Assembly (NCBI RefSeq): GCF_020080835.1
Contig: NC_058158.1
Coordinates: 15,226,882 to 15,290,881 of the forward strand
Reading direction: 5' to 3'
From: Cotesia glomerata
Taxonomy: Eukaryota > Arthropoda > Insecta > Hymenoptera > Braconidae
DNA: 64,000 bases
Below the pieces are notes generated by a model that had not been told where the DNA came from, searched no databases, and worked only from the letters and a program-made list of their open reading frames with translations. A program made the translations under genes and the position numbers. Shown here piece after piece: positions 44,441 through 55,310 of this stretch. The number at the start of each line of letters is the position of its first letter. Positions within the stretch are counted from its first letter, which is position 1.

Positions 44441-44866
44441 TTAGCCAGTCCCGGAATACACGGACGGACTAGACTCGCTCGGAGTGGTGAAGATTCCGAT
44501 CTCTAACACTCACTGCGTACTTCCTGATCAAGGCCCGAAGTGGCTGGCTCCTGATCCACTGCTGCAACTTTCACCTCGGCAGAGCAAGCTCACATCAGCC
44601 GTGGCCTGCATCGTCGGAAACTACGATACAGGTTCCGGACACTCCCAGTGAGTTACAGCAGGAACCAATCGTCTTGCTAGGTCAGTTAGTGTGACCAACC
44701 CATTAAAGGGGAGTTTTGTCCACGGGAGCTTATTTTGTTTGGTTATTTTGCTTGGCTCCTACCCGCTGTACCTCATCAACTAAGAGATTAAGTGTCATCC
44801 AAGGACAGCGAGCGTTCTCCCATCCGCTCGGGGAGACGCGCCCGGTAGCAGTATCTCTTCTGCCCC

Positions 44867-44951
<85 letters not shown>

Positions 44952-45240
44952 CCTCTCATAACTTTTGAACGGCTTGAGTAATTTGAACGGGATTGGCGGC
45001 AATTGAAAGAGTTTTGCTCCTAGATATTTTATACTACTTAAGGTAATTCGAACCAGTAGATTTTGAGTAATCTCGAAAATAAAATTTTCAAAAAATGGTT
45101 TTTCTGAAATAACTTTTAACCTGCTTAATCAATCGATTCTGAAAACTAATCAGGTTTTAAGCTTGAAAAACTGCATCGGTCGCCGTGTACGCGATCAAAA
45201 TCGGTTTATTCGTTCGCGAGATACCCAGATAACATCCAAA

Positions 45241-45534
45241 CCATAAAGGATCCTACAAGAAGTCTTTTAAGAGACTTCTGACAGAAGTCGAAGCATAAGT
45301 TCGTAAAGAGTTCATATTTAAGAACTCAAAATTGAAAACTGTTGGGGATGTCTTTTTTAAGACATCAATTTTCTGACGTACTTAAGTATTCTTTCTTTCG
45401 ACTTCGTATTGGAGTCCAAACTAAGACTCCTCTAAGAATTCATAACAAAGATGTCAACTTTGTGATAACATAACGTATTCATTTTATTGACTTCTCATAG
45501 AAATCAAAAATATGAGTACATTGCGACATCTTTT
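45241..45534. repeat. Cluster of short hairpins with unrelated stems
   Basis: Perfect stem-loops: AGAAGTCT/AGACTTCT (45258-45279), GAGTTC/GAACTC (45308-45327), GATGTCTT/AAGACATC (45347-45366), GGAGTC/GACTCC (45411-45430), and an imperfect one near 45490. Loops of 4-8 bases, mostly T/A-rich and often with TTTAAG or CTAAG. Stems differ but the layout is shared. Confidence 0.65.
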
Positions 45535-45685
45535 AACTTCCCGCTAAAAATCTCAGATTTTCAAAAATCGGGAAGTTATTGTTTTCACCTCGTTTTGCAA
45601 AAATCGAGATTTCATCAGATCTCGACGTTTGAAGGTCACAGGAAGCTTCCCTGACTATCCCCGCAAAGTTGTCACTATGTCTGTA

Positions 45686-45756
<71 letters not shown>

Positions 45757-46742
45757 GTATGTGAATCACTTATAACTTTTGAACGGTTGAACCGATTTCA
45801 TCGCGGTTGGTGCCATTCGAAAGGACTTTGCCAAACTTAGATTTCCTGAGAATTTGAACCGATTCGGACCGATAGATTTTGAGAAATTTTAAAAATCTCA
45901 AAAAAAATTAGAAAAAAATCATTTTTGAAAGTGGTTTTTTTGGAATATCTTTTAAACGGCTCGATCGATCAATTTCAAAAACTAATCAGCTTTTAACGTC
46001 AAAAAACCACGCCGATCGGCGCTAATCCGGTCAAAATCGGTTGATTCGTTCGAGAGATAGCGTGAACGAAATAAAACCGAAAAAAACCGAAAAAACTGTT
46101 TTTTTCACATAACTTCGTCATTTCTTCTCGGATCGTTTTTTATGATATAAAATAATTTCAGAGGTTAAAAAACCGCGTCGATTGCCGCCGAAAACGTGGA
46201 AATCGGTTGATTAGTTCGACAGATATCCTCGACGAAATATTTGGAAATAAGGATTTTTTCAACATAACTTCGACATTTTTTGGAATAACTTTCAAACAGC
46301 TCTACCGATCGATTCCAAAAACTAATCAGCTCTTAACATCATAAAACCACGTCGATTGCCACCAAGCTGGTCAAAATCGGTTGATTCGTTCGAGAGATAT
46401 CGTGAACGAAAGAAAACCGAAAAAAGTGTTTTTTCAGAGTTACTCCGAAATTTCTAGTTTGACCAATTGAAACTTAGAAATTATTCATAAGGCTTAAAAA
46501 ACTACGTAGAATGCCGCCAACCGCGTAAAAATCGGTTCATTCATTCAAAAGTTATTGCGGTATGAACATTCAAAAAATAGTGTTCCATGAAACTTCTATC
46601 AGACTTTTGAGCTCAAAGAGCTCAAAAGCATAGAAAAGGTATCTTTTTGAGCTCGGAGAGCTTAAAACAACACACAGATTGTACTTTTGAGCTCGAAGAG
46701 CTCAAAAAAGCGGCCAGGTATTAACGGAATTAGCGGGAAGTT
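45535..46742 (+). repeat. AACTTCCCGC-family element, complete copy with TIRs
   Basis: Begins AACTTCCCGCTAA and ends TTAGCGGGAAGTT, a 13-bp perfect inverted repeat; the left end also folds on itself with CGGGAAGTT at 45567-45575. Inside: a (GT)n tract at about 45690-45755; four or more degenerate subrepeats of 150-170 bp with AACTAATCAGCTTTTAAC and GTTGATTCGTTCGAGAGATA; and three hairpins near 46600-46710 of the type CTTTTGAGCTCaaaGAGCTC. No coding capacity: a non-autonomous element. Confidence 0.8.
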
Positions 46743-46809
46743 GCAGGGATGGCCTTTAGGGTCAACCGTTTTCCTAATTTTTTTTTAATATTTTTTTTGT
46801 AATGACAGT

Positions 46810-47449
46810 ATAATTTTTTGCGCCTGCGCGGAATTCATTAACGCGCTTGCGCACTATATATTGTTTACATTAGTATCAACTAAAAAGAAATAGAAATTTG
46901 CGGACGTCAATTTATTATTTATTTACCTATTTTAAGTAGGGTGTAATCAATTGTTATACTCATTAACAAAGTTATTAAATCTTAATCTGATTAATTCAAC
47001 ACAAAGGAAAGTGATATTGATTATTTGTTGATTATTATTTTTTTTTTTCAACTTTGACTTATTTTTGTTAGGAATTGACGACAGTGTTTTGTAGAAGTTG
47101 GAAGGCAAAGTTAGTTTATGATGACTCAAACATTAAAAATTGTATTTATTGAAACAAAATAATGCTGCCACGAAAACAATTTAGAGAACTATCCAAAAGC
47201 CAAAAAAATCGACGATTAAAAAGAGATAAAAATGGGTTATTTTTACCACAAAGTTCTTTATCAATCGAAACGAGTAGTGATGTTAGTACTGTTACTGATA
47301 TTGAAAAACAAGACACTGACGACTCAAGGAATATAAATAATTTTATCTCACCACCAGCAAGTGACAATGAATTTGAAGATATTACTAATTCTGATAATAA
47401 TCCCGAGTCGAAATTTAGAGCCTATATAGAACCCTTTAGTCTGAAATAG
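46810..47449 (+). pseudogene. Promoter and first exon-like ORF of an unknown multicopy gene
   Basis: The ORF 47162-47449 (95 residues) starts MLPRKQFRELSKSQKNRRLK and is Ser/Asp/Asn-rich, without a recognisable domain. The basic RELSKSQKNRRLKR start recalls the first exon of transposon-borne genes in arthropods. About 330 bases upstream, 46815-46850 carries GCGCCTGCGCG and CGCTTGCGCAC, NRF1-like promoter sites rare in this AT-rich DNA. No downstream exon follows, only a 20-bp minisatellite. A truncated transposon 5' end is the likely explanation, but this is weak. Confidence 0.35.
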
Positions 47450-47546
47450 ATCCGACTGAGAGCCCTGTAGTCCCATAGCTCCGATTTTGAACCCACAGGT
47501 CCGAACATTCACCCAGAGGACCGATTTTGAACCCTCAAGTCCGACA
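47425..47546 (+). repeat. Short minisatellite with GAACCC...GTCCGA units
   Basis: About five units of 18-32 bp combining GAACCC, AGGTCCGA and CCGATTTT, e.g. GATTTTGAACCCACAGGTCC and GATTTTGAACCCTCAAGTCC. Directly after the ORF above. Confidence 0.55.
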
Positions 47547-47663
47547 ACATTAGCGTCTTCATAAATTTTTATTAACTACAATTAAATTATTCATGATATA
47601 AAAAATTAAAAATTAAAAATAAATTATTAAAAATAAAAAAGTAAAATAATATGAACTAACCCA

Positions 47664-48355
47664 TGTACACAGAAAAAAAAATTTCTCGACTGAAGAACAA
47701 AATTCTTGGATCAAGAAAATTTTCGGGTGCCTGAAGGAAGGCCGAAGTAAAAATTTTTCTTGAAATTCTATTCTTGGTGGAAGTCATTTTTTCTTAATTA
47801 AAATTATCATAAATACTTGTTACAATAAATTCTTGTATTTTATCAAGATTTTTAGATATTTTAGGGAAGCAGCGCCACTTACTTCAGCTGAGAAAAAAAT
47901 TTTCTCACCGTGAGAAAATTTTTCTCTTGAATATTTGATACCCATTTTATATTATTTTAGCGTGCAATTATACATATTAAATGAAAAAAAATGATTCAAT
48001 ATTATTTGATCTTCTCACTTGACATGTTAATCAATAAAAATGTAAATGAAAATTTACTTTTGTCTTTATATTTAATATTTTGGAGCAAGAGAGAAATTTT
48101 CTCAAGACAAGAAAATTTGCTTCTATCAAGAACTAAATTTTTTGGAGCAAGAGGTTGAATTTTCTCAAAATAAGAAGATTTTTTTAACTTAAATAAATTT
48201 TCTTAGATCAAGATACGTATTTCATAAAGCAAGAGAATTAATTTTGTTGGAATAAGTGAAATTTCTTGTGTCAAAAAAAAATTTTTTTTCGCTCAAGAAA
48301 ATAATTAGGATGAAAAATATTTTCTTGGCTCAAGTGAAGCTTTTTTTCTGCGTTG
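47664..48355. repeat. Possible MITE with CAGAAAAAAA ends
   Basis: Ends ACACAGAAAAAAAAATTTCT and CTTTTTTTCTGCGT are imperfect inverted repeats; the interior is filled with CAAGAAAATTTTCTT-like low-complexity repeats in both orientations. No gene. No target duplication seen. Confidence 0.4.
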
Positions 48356-48868
48356 GAGTCCCCAGAGTTGAACGACGGGGCCAAGCTTGTGCCAAGACTA
48401 GACAACTCAGTCTCGGCCGTTCTTTTGGTGAACCATTTTGCTCTTGCTCCTTGAACTCCTTTGGTAATCGTCCACGAAAATCTAAACGCTACGCGTTACA
48501 TTAATCAGATCTTACGGCCTGTTGTCTTGCCTCTACGACAGCAAACTAGAGGTTTTATTTTTATGCAAGACAATGCCTGGCCTCACACAGCAAACGTCAC
48601 CCGTCGGTTTTTCCAAAGACACGACATAACGTTGTTAAGGCATCCAGCGGTAAGCCCTGATCTTAACCCTATCGAGCACGTCTGGGATATCCTGAAGCGC
48701 CGATTGCGCCAGAATTATCCCAATTTACGAACGTTAGCAGCATTAGAGCGGGCGCTAATCGAAATTTGGCGACGGATTCCGCAGTCAATGATTCGAAACT
48801 GCATTTCGAATATGCCTGAAAGATTGCGGGCTGTTATCAGGAGCAGAGGTGGCAATACGCGGTATTAG
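48356..48868 (+). pseudogene. Tc1-like transposase, C-terminal fragment
   Basis: The frame from about 48461 to 48868 reads VIVHENLNATRYINQILRPV, then FIFMQDNAWPHTANVTRRFF with the second catalytic Asp, then HPAVSPDLNPIEHVWDILKR with the final Glu, and ends NTRY. This is the DD34E pattern of Tc1 transposases. The N-terminal DNA-binding domains and the first Asp are missing, the upstream 48356-48460 does not continue in frame, and a (CA)n tract follows immediately. A dead fragment. Confidence 0.85.
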
Positions 48869-48869
48869 C

Positions 48870-48871
48870 AC

Positions 48872-48921
<50 letters not shown>
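48870..48921. repeat. (CA)n microsatellite
   Basis: Uninterrupted CA dinucleotides after the Tc1 stop codon; also a potential target for the (GT)n-specific LINE, but unoccupied. Confidence 0.95.
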
Positions 48922-48922
<1 letters not shown>

Positions 48923-50840
48923 CTTCGGAGAGTGAGTTTGGAGTCACAAAATACTGTGGAAGTGACGAACCACAGGGTCTCAATCTCTGATAAAACCACA
49001 CACATACACGTGCGCAAGCACAAAAGCGTAAATCCGCCGTGCAATCTCCACGTGGTACGCTTTGGGTAACGCTAATGCCGGCGGTAATTTTTTTTTTAAT
49101 TTTTTGAAGTGTTGCGTAAATACCAAATGTTCGCGCCAGAACACTTGGTAAATTCGCACTCTACTGCATCAGTGGTGCTGCGACTGACGCGCACCCTGAT
49201 AGTCAACTCCCCGAGGCAGATAGACGATTACGCGCCAACCGGCACAATTAATCTACACGCGGTGGCTAACTACACGTGCTCAGTATTTATAAAGTGTTCA
49301 TAACGGAATTCCAATTATCCAGTGCATCTTGTACAAATCTACTCAACGACTCATCCAGGACAATTCTCCATCATCGGAAATTCAGGTACCAATTTCGTGT
49401 CCTTCATAATAATTTAATAATGATGAATTGGTTAATAATAATAATTAAAAACGTAACCTCTCGATTGTTGTTATGCCGGTATCTCGGGATCATGCTTTAT
49501 ATACTATATAAATTATTTTACATTTTGAATCAGCATTCACAAGAGATTAAATAATATTCAGTCTTAATAATATAATACCTGCATGACTCATTAATTAAAA
49601 TTGTCTTCAGTTCAAGTCGTTGTCATACCTGGATGAGGTGACGTCACTGATCACCAGGTATGCAAATAATCTTATAATCTCTTGCTTTTATTCAAGCCTC
49701 TCTTGTGACTGCTGATTTCAGTTCGCGTTCTGACTCTCCTCCGTGCTCTTCACTCGTATCATCGCTCGTACTAACTATTGTCGCGTCATTAATAATTTTT
49801 ATTGTGATAAAATAATAGATCAACAAACTCATGCAATTAATTAGATCTGAGCTCGTATTCAAATCTTGGTCAAATTGACTAACTCAACGCTCTTATTAAA
49901 CCTTAAATTGATATTTGTGTATGGTGCCAACATATTGATAGCTCGTCTTTATGATTATAATTACAGTACTTTCAAATACTTAATTTAATAATAATTCTCG
50001 TATTACTTAATTAAATAGTTCAAATCAATTAAGAAGTTAAATTTATGATAGTTATTAAGAGTCAAGTGTTCACTAATTTTAAACTGTGATATTTTATATA
50101 ATAAACGAGAAAACCACGAATAAGTGTTTATAATTTCTTTTCAACACCCAGATCCGGTATAAATAAATATTTAATGTTAAGTTAATTTACATGAAGTTTT
50201 TAGCCAATTGAAAAAATAAAAAAAATTTTTTTTTTTTTTTTTCTCAAAAATTTTCGATTTTTTTTTTTTTTTTCCTTAAATTTTTCAAGTCACTAATACA
50301 GAATTGAGAGAAAAATGAAAAAAAAAATTTTTTTTCATTTTTGATAAAAATTATGACATTTTCAGAGCGAAATTCTTGCTCCTTTAATTTTTTCAAAAAT
50401 TGGATCAAGTGGGAAAAAAAAACGGTTGGCTGGATTGAATTGAAACTTTGTAGGGTTTTTGTGGGTATATTGAACAGTAAAAGGCACACTTAACGTTAGT
50501 GGTTTCCGCAATATTTTTGATTGGGCGCTTGATTTTCCAAAAAACGACAAAAAGCCCTTTTTTGGATGCTTTTTCAAATTCATGTAATGATTGAAAAAAA
50601 ATTTTTTTTTCAAAATTCAATTGCCAATCCTTGTAGAGAATTTATTCAAGTTTTCAAAACCAACCTCAAAATTTCTGTGCAATCATTGGTTGCTGAGATA
50701 TTGGTAATCAAAGACAAAATGATCTTTTTCCATTCAAACATCGATATCTCAGCGAGAAATGCTCGTATCGAGATTTTAAAAAAACGAAATTAAAAGCTGA
50801 ATAAACAAGCTATCCGGTCCATATAGAGGTTGAGTCGAAA
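48922..50840. other. No gene recognised; one strong inverted repeat
   Basis: Mixed sequence with poly-T/A runs at 50220-50340. CATACCTGG...CCAGGTATG, spaced 22 bases, lies near 49625-49665 and encloses GACGTCAC, a CRE-like site. No frame or family recognised. Confidence 0.4.
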
Positions 50841-51395
50841 AATTTTTCCACGTCCGTAGATTAAAAACCAAAAAAATTTCGAAAATTTTTTTTTCGGTGG
50901 TTTTCTTATGATTACTCGAAAAATATTTTCAAAAAAAAATTTTCAAACTCAGATCCGAAAACTAAACACTTAGAGCTACAATTTGCTTTTTTTTTTTTTG
51001 CTGTACGACCATTTTTGTATAAGTTACAGCCTGTTGAAAATCCCCCAAAAATTTAGATTTTTTTTCTGCTCCCTTAATTTTTGTGAGAAGTGTATATTTT
51101 TGTCGATTGCATAGAAGTTTAAAGCCCGAGTTTAGTATACAATCCTCGTTATATTTTTTTCTATTCATGATGAAATCTACTTCCATTTCGGCTGCCGAAT
51201 GGTCTTTTTTTTCGATTTCTTTTGTCAACAATAACTCACGGACGAATCAACCGATTTTGATCAGATAGGTAGCGATCGACGTGGTTTTTTTATATTAAGA
51301 GCTGTTAGTTTTGGAATTTATCAGTCGAGCCGTTCGAAAGTTATTCAAAAAAACCACACGAAAAAATTTTTTTTCGCAGTTTTCTTAAGATTATT
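50841..51395 (-). repeat. AACTTCCCGC-family repeat fragment, minus strand
   Basis: AATAACTCACGGACGAATCAACCG, split as ACTCACGGACGAATCAACCG, and GACGTGGTTTTT then GTCGAGCCGTTCGAAAGTTAT match the reverse complement of the 46080-46430 subrepeats. Ends not visible. Confidence 0.6.
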
Positions 51396-51404
51396 ATAGT
51401 ACGA

Positions 51405-53165
51405 GATACATTTATAACTTATAGAAATTACAAAAATTGTGATCATGATGCTCTAGCAAATGCCTTAGTTACTGCCTTGAAACTTGATGATATTATTATG
51501 AAGAATTCTGATCCTAATGAATTGCTTGATCTATTTTTAAGTCGTGTTTTAGAGATATTAAATAAATTTGTCCCTAAAACTACAGTCAAAGTGACTGGAA
51601 ATTCAAACTCCTGGATTACCAAAGATCTTAAATATAAATATCATGAGCGTGACTCTACAAGCGAGCAAAAAGAAATAAAAATCAAGAATTACTTGCTCTT
51701 GATAAGGATATGAGAAAAAAACTGAAATTAGAATTGAATAAGGCTCGTAAAAACTACTTAAAAAGTCAACTAACTACTGTATCACCTGGTAAAACTATTT
51801 GAAATAAACTTAAACGCCTAGAACTAATAAAGACAAAACAAACTTCACCCCTGAATTGCTTTGATGCGAGTCTTTTAAATGAGCATTTTGCAAATATAGT
51901 AAAGAAACATCCACCTTGTGATACAAACTTTGTAAATTCGTTATCTTCCCTATATCAAAAAAAAGTTGAATGCTCCTTTAAGTGGCATTAGATAGATATT
52001 GTTGATGTGACAAAAGCTTTGCATCTAACACTTCAAAAGACAAAAGGGAAAAGTTCTGATGGCTTAAACCTGAGTTGGTTACGTGATTATTTACCACAAA
52101 TATCTCTATTCTTAACTTCTCTGTTCAATCGTTGACTTGAGTCAGGTATTTTCCCAGATATTTCGAAAATGGTCTTTATAATAACGCTAAACAAAGTTAT
52201 TCCACCAAAGTCTCCATCTGATACGCGTCCAATTGCAAATTTATCGCACTTAAGTAAAGTATTTGAACGTATTATAGCAAATCAAGTAGTTGACTATCTA
52301 GAAGATAATAACTTGCTTGACAAATATCAATCTGGATTCAGAAAGTTCCATAGTACTCAATCAGCCCTTCTCAAACTCACTGAGGATATCAGATGTGCAA
52401 TAGATAGAGGTGAATTTACTTTACTGGTATTATTTAACCTTAGCAAGGCTTTTGATTATGTAAACCCGAAGGTAATACTTGTGGCTTTATTTGAACTAGG
52501 TTTTTCTATTGAAACTGTTACTTGGTTTTTCTCCTACTTATCAAATCGCTCACAATCAATATTAAACGATCAAAACCACCCACTAGAGTTCCTAGATATA
52601 ACGGACATGTCTTCGGAAGGTTCTGGGTTCGAATCCCAGTCCGAGCTATCTAATAATTTTTTCTCGCATATTCTGTAAACTCACATTAAGATGATTCTCT
52701 CCACATTCCTTTCTCAATCCTTTCCTACCAATATCCTCTTACGTGAATGTGGAACGCTTCACATAATAATTACCGTAACTCCTATTCTTTCCCGCTTCAC
52801 AGCATTATTTATATTAGATAACATCGGAAGTACCCCAAGGTTCAGTCCTAGGGCCTATATTGTTTTTAATAGTTATAAATCTAATAGTACGACCAATTAC
52901 TCACTGTAAGTATGGTCTGCTTGCCGATGACAAATATATATATTTCCACTTTAAACCCACTTCAGTAATCGAAGCAATTAGATTAGTAACAATTGATGCA
53001 AAGGGGATCACTGATTGGGCTAAAGATCATGGATTACAGATAAACGAATAAAACAAAATCATTGATAATAGGGTTAAATAGTAAACTAAAAACGTTGAAC
53101 ATCGACTCTTTACCACCCATTATTATAAACAATAAATTGTGAATTTCACCTAAATTTTCTCTGAT
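51405..53165 (+). pseudogene. Jockey/CR1-like LINE RT pseudogene with SINE insertions
   Basis: The 5' part 51405-51990 encodes the linker after the endonuclease (LLDLFLSRVLEILNKFVPKT, SWITKDLKYKYHER). RT follows: RPIANLSHLSKVFERIIANQ, YQSGFRKFHSTQSALLKLTE, LVLFNLSKAFDYVNPKVILV. The GVPQGSVLGP-equivalent is at about 52820-52850 and YGLLADDKYIYFHF near 52912. Stops (e.g. 51799, 51988, 52134) and shifts abound. A ~230-bp tRNA-related insertion splits the RT at about 52600-52815. No ORF1, no 5' end. Clade assignment is from motif style only. Confidence 0.8.
52600..52815 (+). repeat. tRNA-derived SINE-like insertion in the LINE RT
   Basis: GTTCTGGGTTCGAATCCCAG near 52618 is a perfect T arm with TCCGAGC as the 3' acceptor-like strand, then TATCTAATAATTTTTTCTCG. 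It interrupts the RT between LEFLDI and the next RT motif. TAGATATAAC/TAGATAAC at the borders could be a decayed target duplication. Confidence 0.5.
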
Positions 53166-53635
53166 GGTATGAGACCTCATACCGATAAAATATTATGGTG
53201 AAGAAGTAATAATCAAAAAGTAGTCATTCTTCAAGAATTTGGATCGGGTGTATTCGGCTTAGAATAATAATAATATAACTATCTATCTTTATTAATAAAC
53301 ACCGATCTTTGAGTCAAATATATATATATATATATAAATATGTACATATAGATATATTAAATACCTTAAATATTAAAAGCCTTGGCCAAAAGAGACTTAC
53401 TCAGTGGAACTTAATAGGTAACTGGAAGGTAGTTACGGACAGTGTTTCAGATAGCTTAACTGGTAGAGCATTTGGCGCGTAACCAAAAGATCCAGGTTCG
53501 AGTCCTGGTCTGGGCTGTCTGAATTATTTTTTCAGTTACTGAAAAAGTTACACTAAGTAAAAATTACATCTTTCTCTGACAATAATTGTCGATAAACGAA
53601 TTTTAATTGTGAATTTCACCTAAATTTATTCTGAT
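53136..53635 (+). repeat. Insertion flanked by a ~30-bp direct repeat, contains tRNA-like gene
   Basis: ATTGTGAATTTCACCTAAAT at 53136 and again at 53606 (about 30 bp alike) bound ~440 bp that include a (TA)n tract (53319-53338) and the tRNA-like sequence at 53445-53515. This fits retroposition into the LINE 3' region. Confidence 0.5.
53445..53515 (+). tRNA. tRNA-like sequence, Thr(CGT)-like, probably a SINE head or pseudogene
   Basis: A cloverleaf can be drawn: D arm GCTT...GAGC with AACTGGTA, anticodon stem TTTGG/CCAAA (5 pairs) around CGCGTAA, T arm CCAGG/CCTGG with TTCGAGT. The acceptor stem has 6 of 7 pairs, with two G-T. Position 33 is G instead of the invariant T and the first pair is mismatched; a related T arm lies at 52618. 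These points favour a SINE-type derivative over a working tRNA. Confidence 0.45.
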
Positions 53636-54022
53636 AGAGAAATTGATAGAGAAATTGCAATATATATTCTGATAGAGAAATTGCAATTGCAAGTAGTCTT
53701 GAAGTGTTCAAAACAAAGATCTTTGACTATTTTCTAGAACTTGACTTCCAGTAATTTTACCTTCACGTTGGCTTCTGTATATGTACTAAATACTCTTACA
53801 AATTATTATTACCCACTAGTCATGACAAATACCATTATACTGTCTATTGCGTGGAATAAAATAAACATTGTATTATTTTTTTCATTAAATCAAATTAAAC
53901 CAAAGATTAAAATTAAATTTAAAATAAATATATATCTGTTATTCTTTTAAATAAGATTTTAATGTACATACACCTAAGTATATCACGCTGTATTAAATTT
54001 GAAGTAAAAATTTATAAAACTA
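53636..54022. other. Probable LINE 3' tail and AT-rich DNA
   Basis: Short direct repeats TTCTGATAGAGAAATTG at 53620-53690, then AT-rich sequence without a frame that can be supported. Confidence 0.4.
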
Positions 54023-55140
54023 CTAGCCGAGAACACCCGCTTCGTTGGGTTATTTTTAATAGAACAGTTATTTGTTAATATTTAAATTTTTTATAATGTT
54101 TCAAAAGTTTCTAAAACAATCCAACATATTTTCGACCGATAAGAAAATTGACATACATTTTTAAGCTTTTTAATTTATTCGGAGTTACTCTAGATCATTC
54201 TAGAATTTTCTAAATCACTCTCATTCAATCAGAATCTAATCGGAGATTTTAGAACTTTCCAGACCATTCTAGAAATTTACAAAACATTCTCATTGGATTA
54301 AAATCTAAAAGTAGGTTTTAGAACTTTCCAAATCATTCTAGAAATTTCTGGATCATTTTAAAATTTTCTAGAACATTCTCATTTGATCAGAATCTAAACG
54401 TAGATTTTAAAACTTTCCATATCATTTTAGAACTTCCCAGATCATTCTAGAATTTTCTGAAATATTCTGATTCGATCAGAGTCTAAACGTAGATTTTAGA
54501 ACGTCCTATATCATTCTACAACTTCCTATATCATTCTTGAACTTTCCAGATCATTCTAGACATTTCTGAACCATTCTAGAATTTTCTAGAACATACTCAT
54601 TCGATCAGAATCTAAACGTAGATTTTAGATCTTACCAGAACTTTCTAGAAATTTCTAGATTACTCTAGACATTTCTAGACCATTCGAGAATTTTCTAAAA
54701 CAATCTCAATCGATCAGAATCCAAACATAGATTTTATAACTTTTCAGATCATTCTAGAAATTTCTAGATCATTATAGAATTTTCTAGTCCATTCTTATTC
54801 AATCAGTATCCAAACGTAGATTTAAGAACTTTTCAAATCATTTTAGAATTTTCTAGAACATTCTCATTTGATCAGAATCTAAACGTAGATTTTAGATCTG
54901 GCCAGATCTTTCTGGAAATTTTGAGATAATTCAAGAGTTTTCTAGAACATTCTCAACCGATTCAAACATTGGTATGCATATTAAAGCTTTCTAGATCATT
55001 CCAAAATGTTTTAAGAACAATCCAGACCATTTTAGATCCGTGATAGTCTCAAATTTTCGAAGTTAACATGTTTCAACCCCCGTATCTTTTACACCCTTAT
55101 AATTATCAACTTGCAACCATGATAGTGCACGATGGGAGCC
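54023..55140 (-). mobile_element. Helitron end with ~120-bp internal tandem repeats
   Basis: CTAG at 54023-54026; on the minus strand ACCCAACGAAGCGGGT forms a hairpin and GTTCTCGGCTAG ends the element, a Helitron 3' terminus. From about 54190 to 55030 degenerate units carry CATTCTAGAAATTTCTAGAT, GATCAGAATCTAAACGTAGA and TTTTAGAACTTTCCAGATCA. No gene. The 5' end was not identified; (TA)n begins at 55228. Confidence 0.65.
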
Positions 55141-55224
55141 TTGTACCTATTGCCACATACAAACACTATTCGTCTGCGATGCGTAGTTTTGGCTGCAAAG
55201 TGAAATATAGGGACACACACCTCC

Positions 55225-55227
<3 letters not shown>

Positions 55228-55307
<80 letters not shown>
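55228..55307. repeat. (TA)n microsatellite
   Basis: About 40 uninterrupted TA units, ending at the left terminus of a MITE whose TA target duplication merges with it. Confidence 0.97.

Positions 55308-55310
<3 letters not shown>

Larger units (their letters stand above)
39692..44867 (-). mobile_element. R1-clade LINE, near full length, inserted in (GT)n
   Basis: Minus-strand element with a poly-A tail (T run 39692-39699), 3' UTR to 39939, ORF2 39940-42917, ORF1 42914-44440 and a 5' UTR up to the GT tract at 44868. (GT)n flanks it on both sides, so the microsatellite is its target. Its last 250 bases are nearly identical to 63756-64000, a second insertion. ORF2 has several lesions, so the copy is dead. 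Confidence 0.92.
39457..45240 (+). repeat. AACTTCCCGC-family repeat split by the R1-clade LINE
   Basis: The left part 39457-39691 begins AACTTCTCGCTA and runs to a (GT)n tract. The right part 44868-45240 resumes with (GT)n, then ATAACTTTTGAACGGCTTGA and later subrepeats. With the LINE removed, the order equals that of the intact copy at 45535-46742. The right terminus is not clear; hairpin-forming sequence follows to 45534. Confidence 0.8.

Noticed and set aside
44716..45002. ORFs over 44.7-45.0 kb
   Set aside because: They are translations of the (GT)n tract and of the LINE 5' UTR.
48461..48868. Active Tc1 transposon
   Set aside because: Only the C-terminal third remains, with no N-terminal domain and no TIRs.
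53445..53515. Functional tRNA-Thr(CGT) gene
   Set aside because: T33 is absent, the first acceptor pair is mismatched, the variable loop is short and it lies in a retroposed insertion.
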